Shown in pieces: positions 8,369 to 17,414 of a stretch of 43,874 nt of DNA (positions are counted from its first letter, which is position 1; every line of letters begins with the position of its first letter). The stretch comes from CBDVBD01 sp965372135 (GTDB lineage Bacteria > Electryoneota > RPQS01 > CBDVBD01), in the NCBI GenBank assembly GCA_965372135.1, contig CBDVBD010000007.1, forward strand, positions 1-43,874, written 5' to 3'. A program made the translations under genes and the position numbers. A model generated the notes under the pieces. It was not told the DNA's origin. It ran no database searches and saw only the letters and a program-made list of their open reading frames with translations.

Positions 8369-9433
8369 ATGCATCGCAAGCTATTCATCCCCGGACCTTC
8401 AGAAGTGATCGAAGAAAACCTTCAGGCGTTGGCGACACCACAGGTCGGTCACCGCCTGCAAGAATACAAAGATCTCCACGGGGAACTGATTCCCAAGTTG
8501 AAAAAACTGCTCTACACCGAGCAGGACGTGATGTTGTTTACTTGTTCGTCCACCGGTGTGATGGAAGCAGCACTGCGTAATTTAACCGCCAAGAAAGCGC
8601 TGATAATGCTTAACGGCGCTTTTGCCAACCGTTTCGAGAAAATCGCCAAAGCCAATAACCTGCCCTACGACGCCGTTAATATCGAATGGGGAAAGGGCGT
8701 GAAGCCGGAAATGATCGATCAGAAACTGTCCACCGGCGATTACGACGTGATGGCGATGGTGTTCAACGAAACCTCGGTGGGGGTGTTGAGCCCGTTGGAA
8801 CCGATTGCGGAAGTGATGCGAAAGTATCCGGACGTGTGTTTCGTGGTGGATGCGGTCAGCGGCATGGCTGGAGACATGATCCGGGCAGACGATTGGGGCA
8901 TCGACTGCGTGTTAGCCGGTTTGCAGAAATGCTTTGCCCTACCGGCGGGGTTGACCGTCGCCACAATTTCAGGTAAAGCCTTGAAACGCGCCGAAACCGT
9001 GCCTTACCGCGGCTACTACACCGATTTCCTGGATGCGAAAAAGCGTAACGACGCCAATCAAACCCCATCCACGCCCTCCATCCCGCATATTTTTGCCCTG
9101 AATCACCAGATGGACCGCATCCTTGCGGAAGGTGTCGAAAACCGTTTCGCCCGGCACCGGGAAATGGCGGGAATCGTGCAACAATGGGCGCTGAACCGGG
9201 GATTCGAGCTATTCCCAGAAGAGGGCTACCGATCGAACACCCTGACCTGTATCACCAACAACAAGGGAATATCCGTCAAAGAACTAAACGATCACTTAGC
9301 GAAACACTGGGTGGTGATTTCCAACGGTTACGGCGACCTGAAGGAAAAGACCTTCCGCATCGCCCATATGGGTGACTGCACCGTGGCGGAAATCAACCAG
9401 CTCCTGAGCTGGATCGACGAATACTTACAATAA
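8369..9433 (+). CDS. Class V aminotransferase, alanine/serine-glyoxylate type
   Basis: A 354-residue PLP enzyme of aminotransferase class V. Landmarks are the N-terminal KLFIPGPSEV, the cofactor loop TCSSTGVMEAAL, NETSVGVLSPLEPI, VVDAVSGMAGD with the PLP-binding Asp, and the Schiff-base lysine K187 in GLQKCFALPAG. Members move amino groups among alanine, serine, glycine and glyoxylate; some are soluble hydrogenase-like or phosphonopyruvate-type relatives, so the exact substrate is not proven. The ATG at 8369 is chosen because GGAAGG lies 5 nt upstream; an in-frame TTG at 8336 would add 11 residues that do not resemble the family. The nearby tdh-kbl operon makes glycine, a plausible metabolic partner, but it is not co-transcribed. 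Confidence 0.88.
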   Translation: MHRKLFIPGPSEVIEENLQALATPQVGHRLQEYKDLHGELIPKLKKLLYTEQDVMLFTCSSTGVMEAALRNLTAKKALIMLNGAFANRFEKIAKANNLPYDAVNIEWGKGVKPEMIDQKLSTGDYDVMAMVFNETSVGVLSPLEPIAEVMRKYPDVCFVVDAVSGMAGDMIRADDWGIDCVLAGLQKCFALPAGLTVATISGKALKRAETVPYRGYYTDFLDAKKRNDANQTPSTPSIPHIFALNHQMDRILAEGVENRFARHREMAGIVQQWALNRGFELFPEEGYRSNTLTCITNNKGISVKELNDHLAKHWVVISNGYGDLKEKTFRIAHMGDCTVAEINQLLSWIDEYLQ

Positions 9434-9484
9434 ACTAACCGAAACACATTGTGGGGCGAAAGCAGCCTCGAATATCAATTGGAA

Positions 9485-9512
9485 CCGGTTGGGGGACGAG
9501 TTTCCCAATCGG
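9485..9512 (+). terminator. Hairpin after the aminotransferase gene
   Basis: CCGGTTGGG (9485-9493) pairs with CCCAATCGG (9504-9512) with one G-T pair around a 10-nt loop, about 50 nt past the stop. It is followed by GGTCGGTCTTTG rather than a clean T-run, so termination is likely but not certain. Confidence 0.5.
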
Positions 9513-9563
9513 GGTCGGTCTTTGATACTCGAATCATTTATCACCCTATACTAATGATGCACC

Positions 9564-9576
9564 CCTGTGCCACAGG
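9564..9576. promoter_or_regulatory. CCTGTG-C-CACAGG palindrome upstream of the NYN gene
   Basis: A perfect 6+1+6 palindrome just downstream of a promoter-like pair, TTGATA and TATACT (9547-9552), whose spacer of 19 nt is rather long, and about 55 nt before the NYN gene start. The position would suit an operator. No regulator is encoded next to it. Confidence 0.35.
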
Positions 9577-9629
9577 AACAGAACCAAAAATCAGGTGGTA
9601 TAAGAGAAGTGCAATTATATGGAGGTATG

Positions 9630-10394
9630 ATGGAAAAGATAATGGTATTTGTAGATGGGAATAACTTCTACCGGGGGTGTAAGGACAATTTGGGGCGTGT
9701 GGATGTAGATATCGCTAAATTAGGTCATATCTTTGCTAAAATCCTATCGAGTACTTTGATCAGAACCTACTACTACAATGCGTGGATTAGCGACAGATTC
9801 GATCCCATCGGACACGAAAAACAGCGGAAATTCTTCGAAAGTCTGGAACGTGCCCCCCAGTTGACGGTTAAATTCGGTCGCTTGATTTATCACCCCATGC
9901 GTGAAGGCGGCATCGAAGGCAGGTTCTTCCCCACCGAAAAAGGAATCGACGTACAGATCGCGGTGGACATGATCCGCATCGGGCTTTTGAAAGCCTGCGA
10001 CACCGTGGTATTGGTATCTGGAGACAGTGACTTTATCCACGCCATCACTTTCGTAAAAGATTTAGGCCTCAACGTTTGTGTGGCGAATTTTTCCAAAGGC
10101 GCATCGCGGGAATTGCTGTCCCACTCCGATCAGCGAATCCTGCTTTCCGAAGAATTGTTATCACCGGTCTTTATCCGGCAGAATCATTACGAAGAAACCT
10201 TCGGCACCACCTTCAACACCGTAAAGAGTACAACTGCTGAGAAAGCTCCATCGAGTATTTCAAAAATCGCATCTGAAGAAAAACCACCCGAAGCAGAGAG
10301 CAGTGCTCCTGAACCAGCGCCGGAGAATCCCGCACAGGAAGAACCTCCCGAGGATAAACCAGAGGGAGATCCTTTTTTCCCCGGTCCATTATGA
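9630..10394 (+). CDS. NYN-domain (LabA/DUF88-like) putative nuclease
   Basis: 254 residues. Residues 1-~170 form a NYN domain, a PIN-like fold of predicted metal-dependent RNases. The conserved acidic positions are visible: MVFVDGNNFYRG near the N-terminus, EKGIDVQIAVDMI in the middle, and VVLVSGDSDFIHAI, with the aspartates that hold the metal. The last ~50 residues are a low-complexity Pro/Glu/Ala tail (for example PEPAPENPAQEEPPEDK), probably disordered. The start at ATG 9630 is chosen because GGAGG (9621-9625) lies 4 nt before it; a GTG at 9567 would place the palindrome and ribosome site inside the gene. It is a single gene with a strong terminator. The RNA target is unknown. Confidence 0.85.
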   Translation: MEKIMVFVDGNNFYRGCKDNLGRVDVDIAKLGHIFAKILSSTLIRTYYYNAWISDRFDPIGHEKQRKFFESLERAPQLTVKFGRLIYHPMREGGIEGRFFPTEKGIDVQIAVDMIRIGLLKACDTVVLVSGDSDFIHAITFVKDLGLNVCVANFSKGASRELLSHSDQRILLSEELLSPVFIRQNHYEETFGTTFNTVKSTTAEKAPSSISKIASEEKPPEAESSAPEPAPENPAQEEPPEDKPEGDPFFPGPL

Positions 10395-10435
10395 TTAAGA
10401 TTGACGCAAGTTAACCGTCATAATTAACATTAACA

Positions 10436-10465
10436 AAAAGCCCGCACAACACAGTGCGGGCTTTT
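10436..10465. terminator. Bidirectional intrinsic terminator
   Basis: AAAGCCCGCAC (10437-10447) and GTGCGGGCTTT (10454-10464) form a perfect stem with a 6-nt loop, with T-runs on both strands. It serves the NYN gene on the plus strand and probably the convergent operon ending at 10596. Confidence 0.92.
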
Positions 10466-10595
10466 CTATTTTCCCTCATGCTATTTCCAAACTCCAGGCG
10501 ACAATATAATCAGAAGGGCGTTTGCACCAGAAAGAATAGGACTGTGATCAAGTATAATCATCGTTTAAATGTTTGGAAACAGATTAGCCGGTAAA

Positions 10596-11330
10596 TTATC
10601 TGCCTATAAACTCAGATTTAGTTAAAAGCAGATCTTCATCCTGTATCAAACCAATGCCCGGAGCATATACTTTATAATCAACCGCTTTGGGCTCTAATGG
10701 GATTGTTTCTTTAACTCGTAAACAGTGGTCAAAAGTTCCGGCAGGAGTCTCTAAAGTTTCCGAATCACTGACAATCTCTCCCCTATCCATGGCAACTTCC
10801 GGCGCTATCTCCTGGTAATATTTGGCGCCCAATTGAACAGTTCCCAGCATCATCAGTCCTGCTTTGTTAATGGTGCCGTCGGCACGCCAGGCGCCGCTGT
10901 GGCTGACCAATTCCCCGTCCTCGAAAATGTCAACGTCTTCGCCAAAGTAGTACACGCTGTTGGTTTGGGTGCACAGCGCGAAGAAATTCCTGGATATCTC
11001 GATGATTTCGCCGTTTTCGAACTCACGTTCCTCCACCACCCTGGTTTCGATGCCGTTCACCATCACCGTTTCATCCAGCACAGTGATCACCAATTTCACA
11101 ATGTCTTCTCCATCCTTCCCTTCCAACGTCAACTGGTATCCGGGTTCCAAAATGAAAAAATCATTCCTTCCAACCGAAGAGAAATCGCACTTGTCCAAAT
11201 CGAAGGATTCCATCCATTCGGAGGATGGCTGCTTACTGATTTCCTGTGCGATGCAGTCTACCGCATTGGTTGCCATACAGAGATAAACAACTATCTGAAT
11301 AACGAAAACAGTCAAAGAAGCACGCTTCAT
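10596..11330 (-). CDS. Exported protein of unknown function
   Basis: 244 residues with a signal peptide (hydrophobic stretch about 5-25, cleavage-like site before QEISKQ). The mature part looks all-beta, with the pattern FFILEPGYQLTLEG near the start and ETPAGTFDHCLRVKE, then YKVYAPGIGLIQDEDL, near the end. That ending is a pattern I associate with conserved uncharacterised exported proteins (DUF3108-like in style), without a known role. Two cysteines beyond the signal are too isolated to call a motif. It is the last gene of the minus-strand operon that begins at gltX, 43 nt after the preceding barrel-like protein. Confidence 0.75.
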   Translation of the reverse strand: MKRASLTVFVIQIVVYLCMATNAVDCIAQEISKQPSSEWMESFDLDKCDFSSVGRNDFFILEPGYQLTLEGKDGEDIVKLVITVLDETVMVNGIETRVVEEREFENGEIIEISRNFFALCTQTNSVYYFGEDVDIFEDGELVSHSGAWRADGTINKAGLMMLGTVQLGAKYYQEIAPEVAMDRGEIVSDSETLETPAGTFDHCLRVKETIPLEPKAVDYKVYAPGIGLIQDEDLLLTKSEFIGR

Positions 11331-11373
11331 GATAATCTCCTAATTTTGTGCTAAATGGACGTTATTGTGGTGA

Positions 11374-12249
11374 TTATCGAGTGGGAAACGAGAACATAAC
11401 GCCAACTTCCGGCGCCCAGTCGGTGGCTTTTGAGGTTACACCAAATGCGTTATTCAGCTTGATAAACACGCGATCGCTCAGATGCCACTGCGCTTCGGTA
11501 ATCAGCTCTATTTCGTCTTGAGCTCCCTCTACTCCAAGGTAGATGCGCCAGGTTCGTGACAACCGTTTCAGATACTCCACCGCCACCTCCCCCAGTTCGG
11601 TGGTTTCTTCTGCGACGTCATGTTCCACGGCGGCACGGACACTGATCGTGCCCCACGAAAAACCTTTGATTATCCCGGTTCCCACCTTGAATTCCCAATC
11701 GGGAGTGCCGATCAACACCTTGTCTTCTTGAAATGGAAACACAATCTCTGCGTAACTGAACATCCCGGGTCGCTTAGCAGTCTCAGTCAACCATCTGAAG
11801 TCAAACTGCATCTGAGTATCACCCAATCCGGATTCCGACAACTCGCTCGGCGTGTCGGATGGATCGTCGGGTGCTTTCTCCAGCGTGGCGTCGATGATCG
11901 CCACTTCAATTTCAACAGCGAGATTATCCGTGATACCATACCCCAAAAACATCAATCCTTCGCTGGCGCGATATTTCCCTCGAAAATCCAAGTCAAGTTC
12001 GTATCCGAGTTCCAGCGGATCGTATTCCATGTCATCATCGAGGTAGTATTCAAAAAATGGATAAACCAGCAACTCGCCTTTGTGGACATAGGTGCCGAAC
12101 ATGGAAGTGGGTGTCCCGGTACCGCGATCTTTCAGATACGGAAGGTCGCCCTCGTAATAGCCTTGCGCTAAGCAAGTTCCTGAAAATAAGAAGCATACAA
12201 TCATCAAGCTGATCAGGATGCCAGTACTTTTGGATAAAATGATTCTCAT
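11374..12249 (-). CDS. Exported protein, probable outer-membrane beta-barrel
   Basis: 291 residues with a clear signal peptide (about 1-28, ending CLAQG). The mature protein is rich in amphipathic strands separated by short turns (LMFLGYGITDNLAVEIEVA, WEFKVGTGIIKGFSWGTIS, WRIYLGVEGAQDEIEL), as in a 10-14-stranded barrel. It lies in an operon with other exported proteins and the LptG-family permease. A ribosome site (GGAGGTGAG) precedes the ATG. I cannot name a family or substrate. Confidence 0.75.
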   Translation of the reverse strand: MRIILSKSTGILISLMIVCFLFSGTCLAQGYYEGDLPYLKDRGTGTPTSMFGTYVHKGELLVYPFFEYYLDDDMEYDPLELGYELDLDFRGKYRASEGLMFLGYGITDNLAVEIEVAIIDATLEKAPDDPSDTPSELSESGLGDTQMQFDFRWLTETAKRPGMFSYAEIVFPFQEDKVLIGTPDWEFKVGTGIIKGFSWGTISVRAAVEHDVAEETTELGEVAVEYLKRLSRTWRIYLGVEGAQDEIELITEAQWHLSDRVFIKLNNAFGVTSKATDWAPEVGVMFSFPTR

Positions 12250-12302
12250 GTCTCACCTCCATGCCTTAAATTGTGTTGTCGATTCTCCATGGTCGACATC
12301 AA

Positions 12303-14201
12303 CTATATCATCACCTGTATCGCCAGTTCCAACCGCCGGGGACGCATCGGACCCAGCGGGTGGGTTCGAATCAGTTGATCCGATAGATTCCACACGCGAA
12401 TTGTCCCCTCCAATTTTCCCCGAAACGCCCTTTGACTCACCGACATCGACCATACTCCCCACGCCGGTAGTTCGGTATCATCCCCCGCCACCATATCACT
12501 CCAATCGGAACTGGAATACCCCTGCCATTGTAGCGACGCCTTCAACCCTGTCCGAATCCGGGCTTGAACCTCCACAATCCCCCGGTGATCGGGAATTCCG
12601 GCTCGGACTCCATGCCATGATCGATGATAGCGGTATTCTGCACGACCGCCAAGAATCCGGGTCGGCTCCTTCCGTAGCTGACAGGTCACGGTCATATCAT
12701 CCTGCCGACCACCCAGATAATACCATACACTATTAACTGGTGTATTACCGCTCTGATCATAATAGAAATTTGCTCGCTTGACCCTCTGCGGGTTGGTTGT
12801 CAATTCAATGCCAGCCAACCATTTCCAACTATTAAGCGAACCTTCATAATAACAATTACTAACATATACTCGCTCCTTGTACGTTTTATATACACCCGAT
12901 AAATAAAAGTGAATTTCATCCCGTTGAATCGTATACAAAAAGCCGGTATTTTCCAATGGATCGATTAGTCTCAAATGTGAGCCTAAATCTAGACCAATTA
13001 GGGAATTTCCAGTTTTTGAATGCCGTTTGAAATCAATTCCTCCATCAAATTCACCCAATCCAACGATATACCTGACGTTTTGACTAATACTAAGTTGGGG
13101 AATCTTCGAAATTGTTAATTCTTTGCTGCTATAATGCGCCGAAATGTCATAAATTCCTCTGTAGGTCCCGCCCCTTAAATACCTTGTGGGAAATGGATAA
13201 TCAGGATCATATTTGGTTACAAGTTGACGGATCCTACCCTCTAATTCTTGATCGAACATCCAAGTCATCCGACCGTTTGTTCGATACTGCAGTCCATGGC
13301 GCAATCGAATATAATTGTGAGAATGACTGCCTTCGAATGTCCCCTTCAGAATGGGATATTCTACACCGAAACCGCTCCAGCTGACGATACCGACGCTTTT
13401 TAAGTTATCCGTGTACGGGATTACGACCTCGGCTCCGGCACCGGCGGTCCAACCTTCCACCGGCAGTTCGAATCCCAAAATCGGGAAATATTCCCACCCG
13501 CCGAAATCGCAATATCCCGCTTCCAGATTAACTTGGGGCAATGTCATCGATACCGAACCCCACCGTTGCTGGTTCCAGTCATAAGCATGGACAGGGCTCA
13601 GCATACTGCGTGATTCCTGATTTTCCGGCGTCAAGGTGCTGTACCGTCGTTCCCCGCCAGCCAGCGACACATCCATCACACCACCTGTAGTCAATGGAAT
13701 TCGACGCCCTAAATATAGCGCATGGGTGGGTCCAATCTTGTCCCGGTTGTACCGATTCCATTCCGGCTGAGTGTATCGATGAATCAAAGGATCGCCGGTA
13801 TCTCCGCCGATACCAAATCGATAACGGATCGTACTTGGAGATTTGGATTTCGAACCCCGATCAACTACCCATGTACTGGTGGAACTCCCCCGATAATCAT
13901 GCTCCACTGCAAACGAATCCACCGCGATAGGATTCACCGGCAACAGGGTTGGTCGTACCGTTCCGAACGGTCCCATCCGGAATTCCAATACCCGACCGAA
14001 CCGGTACACCGGTCCTCCCATGGAACCGGCAAACACCGGATCCACCAACCAACCGCTGAACCCATACAATCCCTGCGATTCCACCAATACCGAATTATCG
14101 AAAATGTCGGAAAATTCCCCGATCCCGCTGTCAATGCCAATCCCCCATGCAGCCGTCCAGCCAACCGTAATCATTATTATTAGTAGAAACCACACCCTCA
14201 T
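12303..14201 (-). CDS. Large exported beta-barrel-like protein of unknown function
   Basis: 632 residues. The signal peptide is MRVWFLLIIMITVGWTAAWG. The rest is Tyr/Trp/Gly-rich alternating strands (for example YNRDKIGPTHALYLGRRIP, SAHYSSKELTISKIPQLS), ending in LGPMRPRRLELAIQVMI, which resembles the closing strand of TonB-dependent-receptor-like barrels. No plug domain or TonB box is visible, so it is not a full receptor. The start at 14201 is supported by a 4-bp ATGA overlap with the upstream gene; an in-frame upstream start at 14270 would put 23 charged residues before the signal peptide. It belongs to the gltX-lptG operon. Transport, adhesion or structural roles are all possible. Confidence 0.75.
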   Translation of the reverse strand: MRVWFLLIIMITVGWTAAWGIGIDSGIGEFSDIFDNSVLVESQGLYGFSGWLVDPVFAGSMGGPVYRFGRVLEFRMGPFGTVRPTLLPVNPIAVDSFAVEHDYRGSSTSTWVVDRGSKSKSPSTIRYRFGIGGDTGDPLIHRYTQPEWNRYNRDKIGPTHALYLGRRIPLTTGGVMDVSLAGGERRYSTLTPENQESRSMLSPVHAYDWNQQRWGSVSMTLPQVNLEAGYCDFGGWEYFPILGFELPVEGWTAGAGAEVVIPYTDNLKSVGIVSWSGFGVEYPILKGTFEGSHSHNYIRLRHGLQYRTNGRMTWMFDQELEGRIRQLVTKYDPDYPFPTRYLRGGTYRGIYDISAHYSSKELTISKIPQLSISQNVRYIVGLGEFDGGIDFKRHSKTGNSLIGLDLGSHLRLIDPLENTGFLYTIQRDEIHFYLSGVYKTYKERVYVSNCYYEGSLNSWKWLAGIELTTNPQRVKRANFYYDQSGNTPVNSVWYYLGGRQDDMTVTCQLRKEPTRILGGRAEYRYHRSWHGVRAGIPDHRGIVEVQARIRTGLKASLQWQGYSSSDWSDMVAGDDTELPAWGVWSMSVSQRAFRGKLEGTIRVWNLSDQLIRTHPLGPMRPRRLELAIQVMI

Positions 14202-14818
14202 CGCCACATCCCCCTGAAGATTGAAACTCCGGACCAAGTTTTCCGTAACCCGATCCCAATCGAAGTCCATTTCATCTCATCGGGGCTGGTAAATATCCGG
14301 TGTCCACGACATGAGAACTGCAAAGACCAGGATTTCGAGAGAGAAATCCCAACACCGCCGCCTAAATAGACGCCTCCCTCCGATTCGCGTGCGCTGTGTC
14401 CGGGAAAGGCGATTTCATCTGATGAAAAACCAGTCACCACCCACAATGCCCCACTCTCAATGAAGCCGCTAAAGGGGGCGCGCTGTATCACGTCGCCTCG
14501 GACACCACCGCGCATCACCGCCATCCATAAATCCGGAACCAGGACACCGTTATCGGTATAGGAGGGTTCGAATTCGTGCCCTGAAAGTGAAATAACCAGA
14601 TCGATCCGCGGCACATAATCGATGGTGAACTCCACCACAGCACCGATTCTGTGCGGATTCCAATACCTATCCAAATCGCCGGATGGTATCCACCACTCGG
14701 TACCGATCTGCAGGGAAATATCAGGGGTGTCAGAGGTAGTACCAGCCAGGGAAGTAATTGTAAGGGAAGGATGAAGGAAGGCGATTAACAGGCACAATGC
14801 ACGGATAAAGCGCATCAT
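14198..14818 (-). CDS. Small exported barrel-like protein
   Basis: 206 residues with a signal peptide (MMRFIRALCLLIAFLHPSLT) and then beta-rich sequence: IGTEWWIPSGDLDRYWNP, IDLVISLSGHEFEP, GVYLGGGVGISLSKSWSLQ and a closing FSCRGHRIF-type segment. The size and strand number fit an 8-stranded OmpA-like or OmpW-like barrel, but no family-specific motif is visible. The start at 14818 is chosen from the ATGA overlap with the end of lptG; MM offers a second start at 14815. Translational coupling on both sides ties its expression to lptG and the 632-residue protein. Confidence 0.75.
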   Translation of the reverse strand: MMRFIRALCLLIAFLHPSLTITSLAGTTSDTPDISLQIGTEWWIPSGDLDRYWNPHRIGAVVEFTIDYVPRIDLVISLSGHEFEPSYTDNGVLVPDLWMAVMRGGVRGDVIQRAPFSGFIESGALWVVTGFSSDEIAFPGHSARESEGGVYLGGGVGISLSKSWSLQFSCRGHRIFTSPDEMKWTSIGIGLRKTWSGVSIFRGMWR

Positions 14819-15891
14819 TTTCGCACCTTGAAGAGAAGAGCTAAGCCTGCCAGTCCGAACAATCCATTGGCAGCCCATGCCGCTACATACGGAGGCAGCG
14901 TACCGTTATACCCCATAATCTTGGTAACCTGCAAACACCCGAAATAGATGAAACACACGAACACGCCGATCCCGAACACCATCATCACCCCGCTGGATCG
15001 GCGTATTGCCGCCAACGGCACTCCAAAAATCACAATAACCAGGATGGTGAACGGCGTGGATAGCTTGAAATGTAAATCCACAATCCACTTGACCGCCTTG
15101 TTCCCGCTACGCAGCAGGTTGGCGATAAAGCCTTTAAGTTCAAAATAATTCATCTCTTCCGGGGCGGTCTGCACTATCAGCAAATCCTGCGGCAGAAATG
15201 TCAAGAATTCCCCATCCATCTGGTCTTTGTGTTCCTCAATAATCTCCTCCCCCTGGAACTGCAACTGGCGCACATGGTACAGCACCCACTTTTCATGCCG
15301 GTATTCCAAGCGTTCCGCATTGATTCGCTGCACTAACTTATTATGCTCCAACGTCTGAATCGACACCCGATAGGCAGTTTTTGGCTGGGGATCGTAGTAA
15401 TCGATGTACACAAACTCATTTTCCGAATTCTGCAAATAAATCCTGCCCCGCCGCGATGTGGTCGGCTTGGGGATCTTCTTCACCTTGTAACGATAGATAT
15501 CCAGCCGTATCTTGTTGGCAAAGGGCACCACGGTTTCTCCCAGCACCAAATCCCCTACACTGAAAATCAATCCCAACAGCGTCACCCACCCGAATATCCG
15601 GTACAAGCTGATTCCCGATGACTTCATCGCCAGGAACTCGTTGGTTTTTATAAAATTCCCCATGGCGAACAACGACGCCAACAGCATCCCCACCGGTAGA
15701 ACCAGGTAAATGATATAGGGCAGATACAGGATATAGTAATCGATTACAATCGGCACCGCGACATGCCGGTCGATGAATTTGTCCAGGTGCTCGATCAAAT
15801 CCACTACCACAAACACCAGCATGGCTGCCATCAGCGAAAAGACCAAGATGGATAAAAAATGCTTCAGGAAATATCGATCGATCAGCTTCAC
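14815..15891 (-). CDS. lptG: LptF/LptG-family permease (lipopolysaccharide or lipid export)
   Basis: 358 residues of the YjgP/YjgQ family. Such proteins are the membrane subunits of the LptBFG ABC transporter that extracts lipopolysaccharide from the inner membrane. The layout matches: an N-terminal helix after MKLIDRYFLKHFL, helices at about 48-75 and 98-120 with GMLLASLFAMGNF and TNEFLAMKSSGISLYRI (the coupling segment to the ATPase), a ~150-residue periplasmic beta domain, then three C-terminal helices. It overlaps gltX by 4 bp upstream and a barrel-like gene downstream. Only one of the usual LptF/LptG pair is in the window, so the symbol is by best resemblance; the partner and LptB must lie elsewhere. 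Confidence 0.88.
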   Translation of the reverse strand: MKLIDRYFLKHFLSILVFSLMAAMLVFVVVDLIEHLDKFIDRHVAVPIVIDYYILYLPYIIYLVLPVGMLLASLFAMGNFIKTNEFLAMKSSGISLYRIFGWVTLLGLIFSVGDLVLGETVVPFANKIRLDIYRYKVKKIPKPTTSRRGRIYLQNSENEFVYIDYYDPQPKTAYRVSIQTLEHNKLVQRINAERLEYRHEKWVLYHVRQLQFQGEEIIEEHKDQMDGEFLTFLPQDLLIVQTAPEEMNYFELKGFIANLLRSGNKAVKWIVDLHFKLSTPFTILVIVIFGVPLAAIRRSSGVMMVFGIGVFVCFIYFGCLQVTKIMGYNGTLPPYVAAWAANGLFGLAGLALLFKVRK

Positions 15892-17333
15892 GAATCCTGT
15901 CCTGTGTTATCCTGTGATTGTCCAACCAACTCCACGGCTCGCTGCAATCTGCGCACCACGGTATCCTTGCCTAAAAACGCCATCAGCTCAAATATTCCCG
16001 GCGATACCGTACCCCCGGTTAACGCCAGCCGGGTGGGATGAATCAGCTTGGCAGCCGAGACATCCAACTCTTCCGCCAGTGAGCGCACCACATCCTCAAT
16101 CGCTGCTTCCTCGAATCCTTCCATCGGTGTCAATGCAGTCGCCAACGCCTGTAATCTGTCACCGGTCTCAGGCTTCCAATGCTTCGCAACTCCTTTAGGT
16201 TCATAATGTTCAGGGTCGCGGAACAGGTACTCACCACGGGTGAGGAAATCCGTTAAATACCGTGCTCGGGACTTCAATAGGTCGATGGCGCCCAGCCACT
16301 GATCATGGGAAACCGCCTCTCGGACAGAAGCCTTGTTCAAAAAGGGTTCGAGGGCATGATAAATATCCATCGCCGCCATTTGTGAGATATGTTCCCCGTT
16401 TAGCCATTCCAATTTGGCGGGATCGAACACCGCACTGTGGGACGACATCCCCTCAATCCCAAACGCCCGTATCAACTCCTCCCGGCTCATGATTTCGCGA
16501 TCCTCCCCGGGATACCAACCGAGCAGCGCTAAATAATTTAGCAGGGCATGGGACAGCACCCCCGCCTCTCGCAGTTCCTCCAATGACATCGCTCCATGCC
16601 GTTTCGATAACGGTTTCTTATCAGACCCCAAGATTAGCGGCAGATGAGAAAATTGGGGCGGATTCCACTTAAATCCCTGATATATTTGAAGCTGCTTTGG
16701 GGTGTTGGAAATGTGGTCGTCCCCCCGCAGCACATGGGTGATGCCCATTTCGTGATCATCCACCACCACCGCGAAATGATAGGTGGGGGTCCCGTCACGG
16801 CGCAGCAGCACCAAATCATCCAACTCATCGCCGGAAACTTGAATCACGCCATGCACTCCATCCTGGTACCGGATCACCTCGCAATCCGACTTCAGTCTCA
16901 CGGTAAATGGCTGTCCCTGTTTTGCCGCAACCTCATCCGATGACCACCGCCGGCACCGTCCGTCGTACAAGTACCCGGTGCCGCTCCGCTGTGCCGCTTC
17001 CCGCTCCGCTTGCAGCTCCGCCGGATCGCAGGTGCATCGATACGCCGAACCCTGCGCCAGCAGTCGTTCCGCCATATCCCGGTACACCGGCATCCGCTGC
17101 GACTGGAACACCGGTTCGTCGTCCCAATCCAGCTCCAGCCACCGCAGCCCGTCCAAAATCACATCCACCCATTCCTGCCGGCTGCGTGCCGGATCGGTAT
17201 CCTCAATTCTAAGTAAAAACTTTCCGCCCTGCGACCGGGCGTAGAGCCAGTTGTAAATCGCGGTCCGCACATTCCCCACATGCATGGATCCGGTGGGACT
17301 GGGGGCAAATCGCACTCGCACTTGATCAGACAT
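15888..17333 (-). CDS. gltX: Glutamyl-tRNA synthetase
   Basis: A 481-residue class I synthetase that charges tRNA-Glu. The HIGH-type motif is PSPTGSMHVGN (about 11-21), the KMSKS-type motif is KKPLSKRHG near 240, and RIEDTDPAR follows the first strand. A zinc-type knuckle is suggested by CTCDPAEL and the later GRCRRW. Length is normal. It leads the operon, and its stop overlaps the lptG start by 4 bp. The start codon has no evident ribosome site. A non-discriminating form that also charges tRNA-Gln is possible but cannot be judged from sequence alone. Confidence 0.96.
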   Translation of the reverse strand: MSDQVRVRFAPSPTGSMHVGNVRTAIYNWLYARSQGGKFLLRIEDTDPARSRQEWVDVILDGLRWLELDWDDEPVFQSQRMPVYRDMAERLLAQGSAYRCTCDPAELQAEREAAQRSGTGYLYDGRCRRWSSDEVAAKQGQPFTVRLKSDCEVIRYQDGVHGVIQVSGDELDDLVLLRRDGTPTYHFAVVVDDHEMGITHVLRGDDHISNTPKQLQIYQGFKWNPPQFSHLPLILGSDKKPLSKRHGAMSLEELREAGVLSHALLNYLALLGWYPGEDREIMSREELIRAFGIEGMSSHSAVFDPAKLEWLNGEHISQMAAMDIYHALEPFLNKASVREAVSHDQWLGAIDLLKSRARYLTDFLTRGEYLFRDPEHYEPKGVAKHWKPETGDRLQALATALTPMEGFEEAAIEDVVRSLAEELDVSAAKLIHPTRLALTGGTVSPGIFELMAFLGKDTVVRRLQRAVELVGQSQDNTGQDS

Positions 17334-17373
17334 GGAAATTCAGGACTATCAACTTAACATGTTATCGGACATA

Positions 17374-17396
17374 GAAAAAGCGCCGGATGCGGCGCT
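17374..17396 (-). terminator. Terminator of the PEGA-protein operon
   Basis: AGCGCCG (17379-17385) and CGGCGCT (17390-17396) form a perfect stem with a 4-nt loop. On the minus strand it is followed by TTTTTC. It separates the PEGA operon from gltX. Confidence 0.9.
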
Positions 17397-17414
17397 CAAT
17401 AACAACACCCCTCA

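Noticed and set aside
9567..9629. GTG start for the NYN protein
   Set aside because: It would place a palindrome and the best ribosome site inside the coding region; ATG 9630 has GGAGG at 4 nt.
12277..12298. TGTCGA / TCGACA inverted repeat between two operon genes
   Set aside because: Only 6 bp with a 10-nt loop and no T-run; likely chance or a weak stem.
12340..12380. GGTTCGAATC resembling a tRNA T-arm
   Set aside because: No matching acceptor, D or anticodon arms surround it and it lies in the coding sequence of the 632-residue protein.
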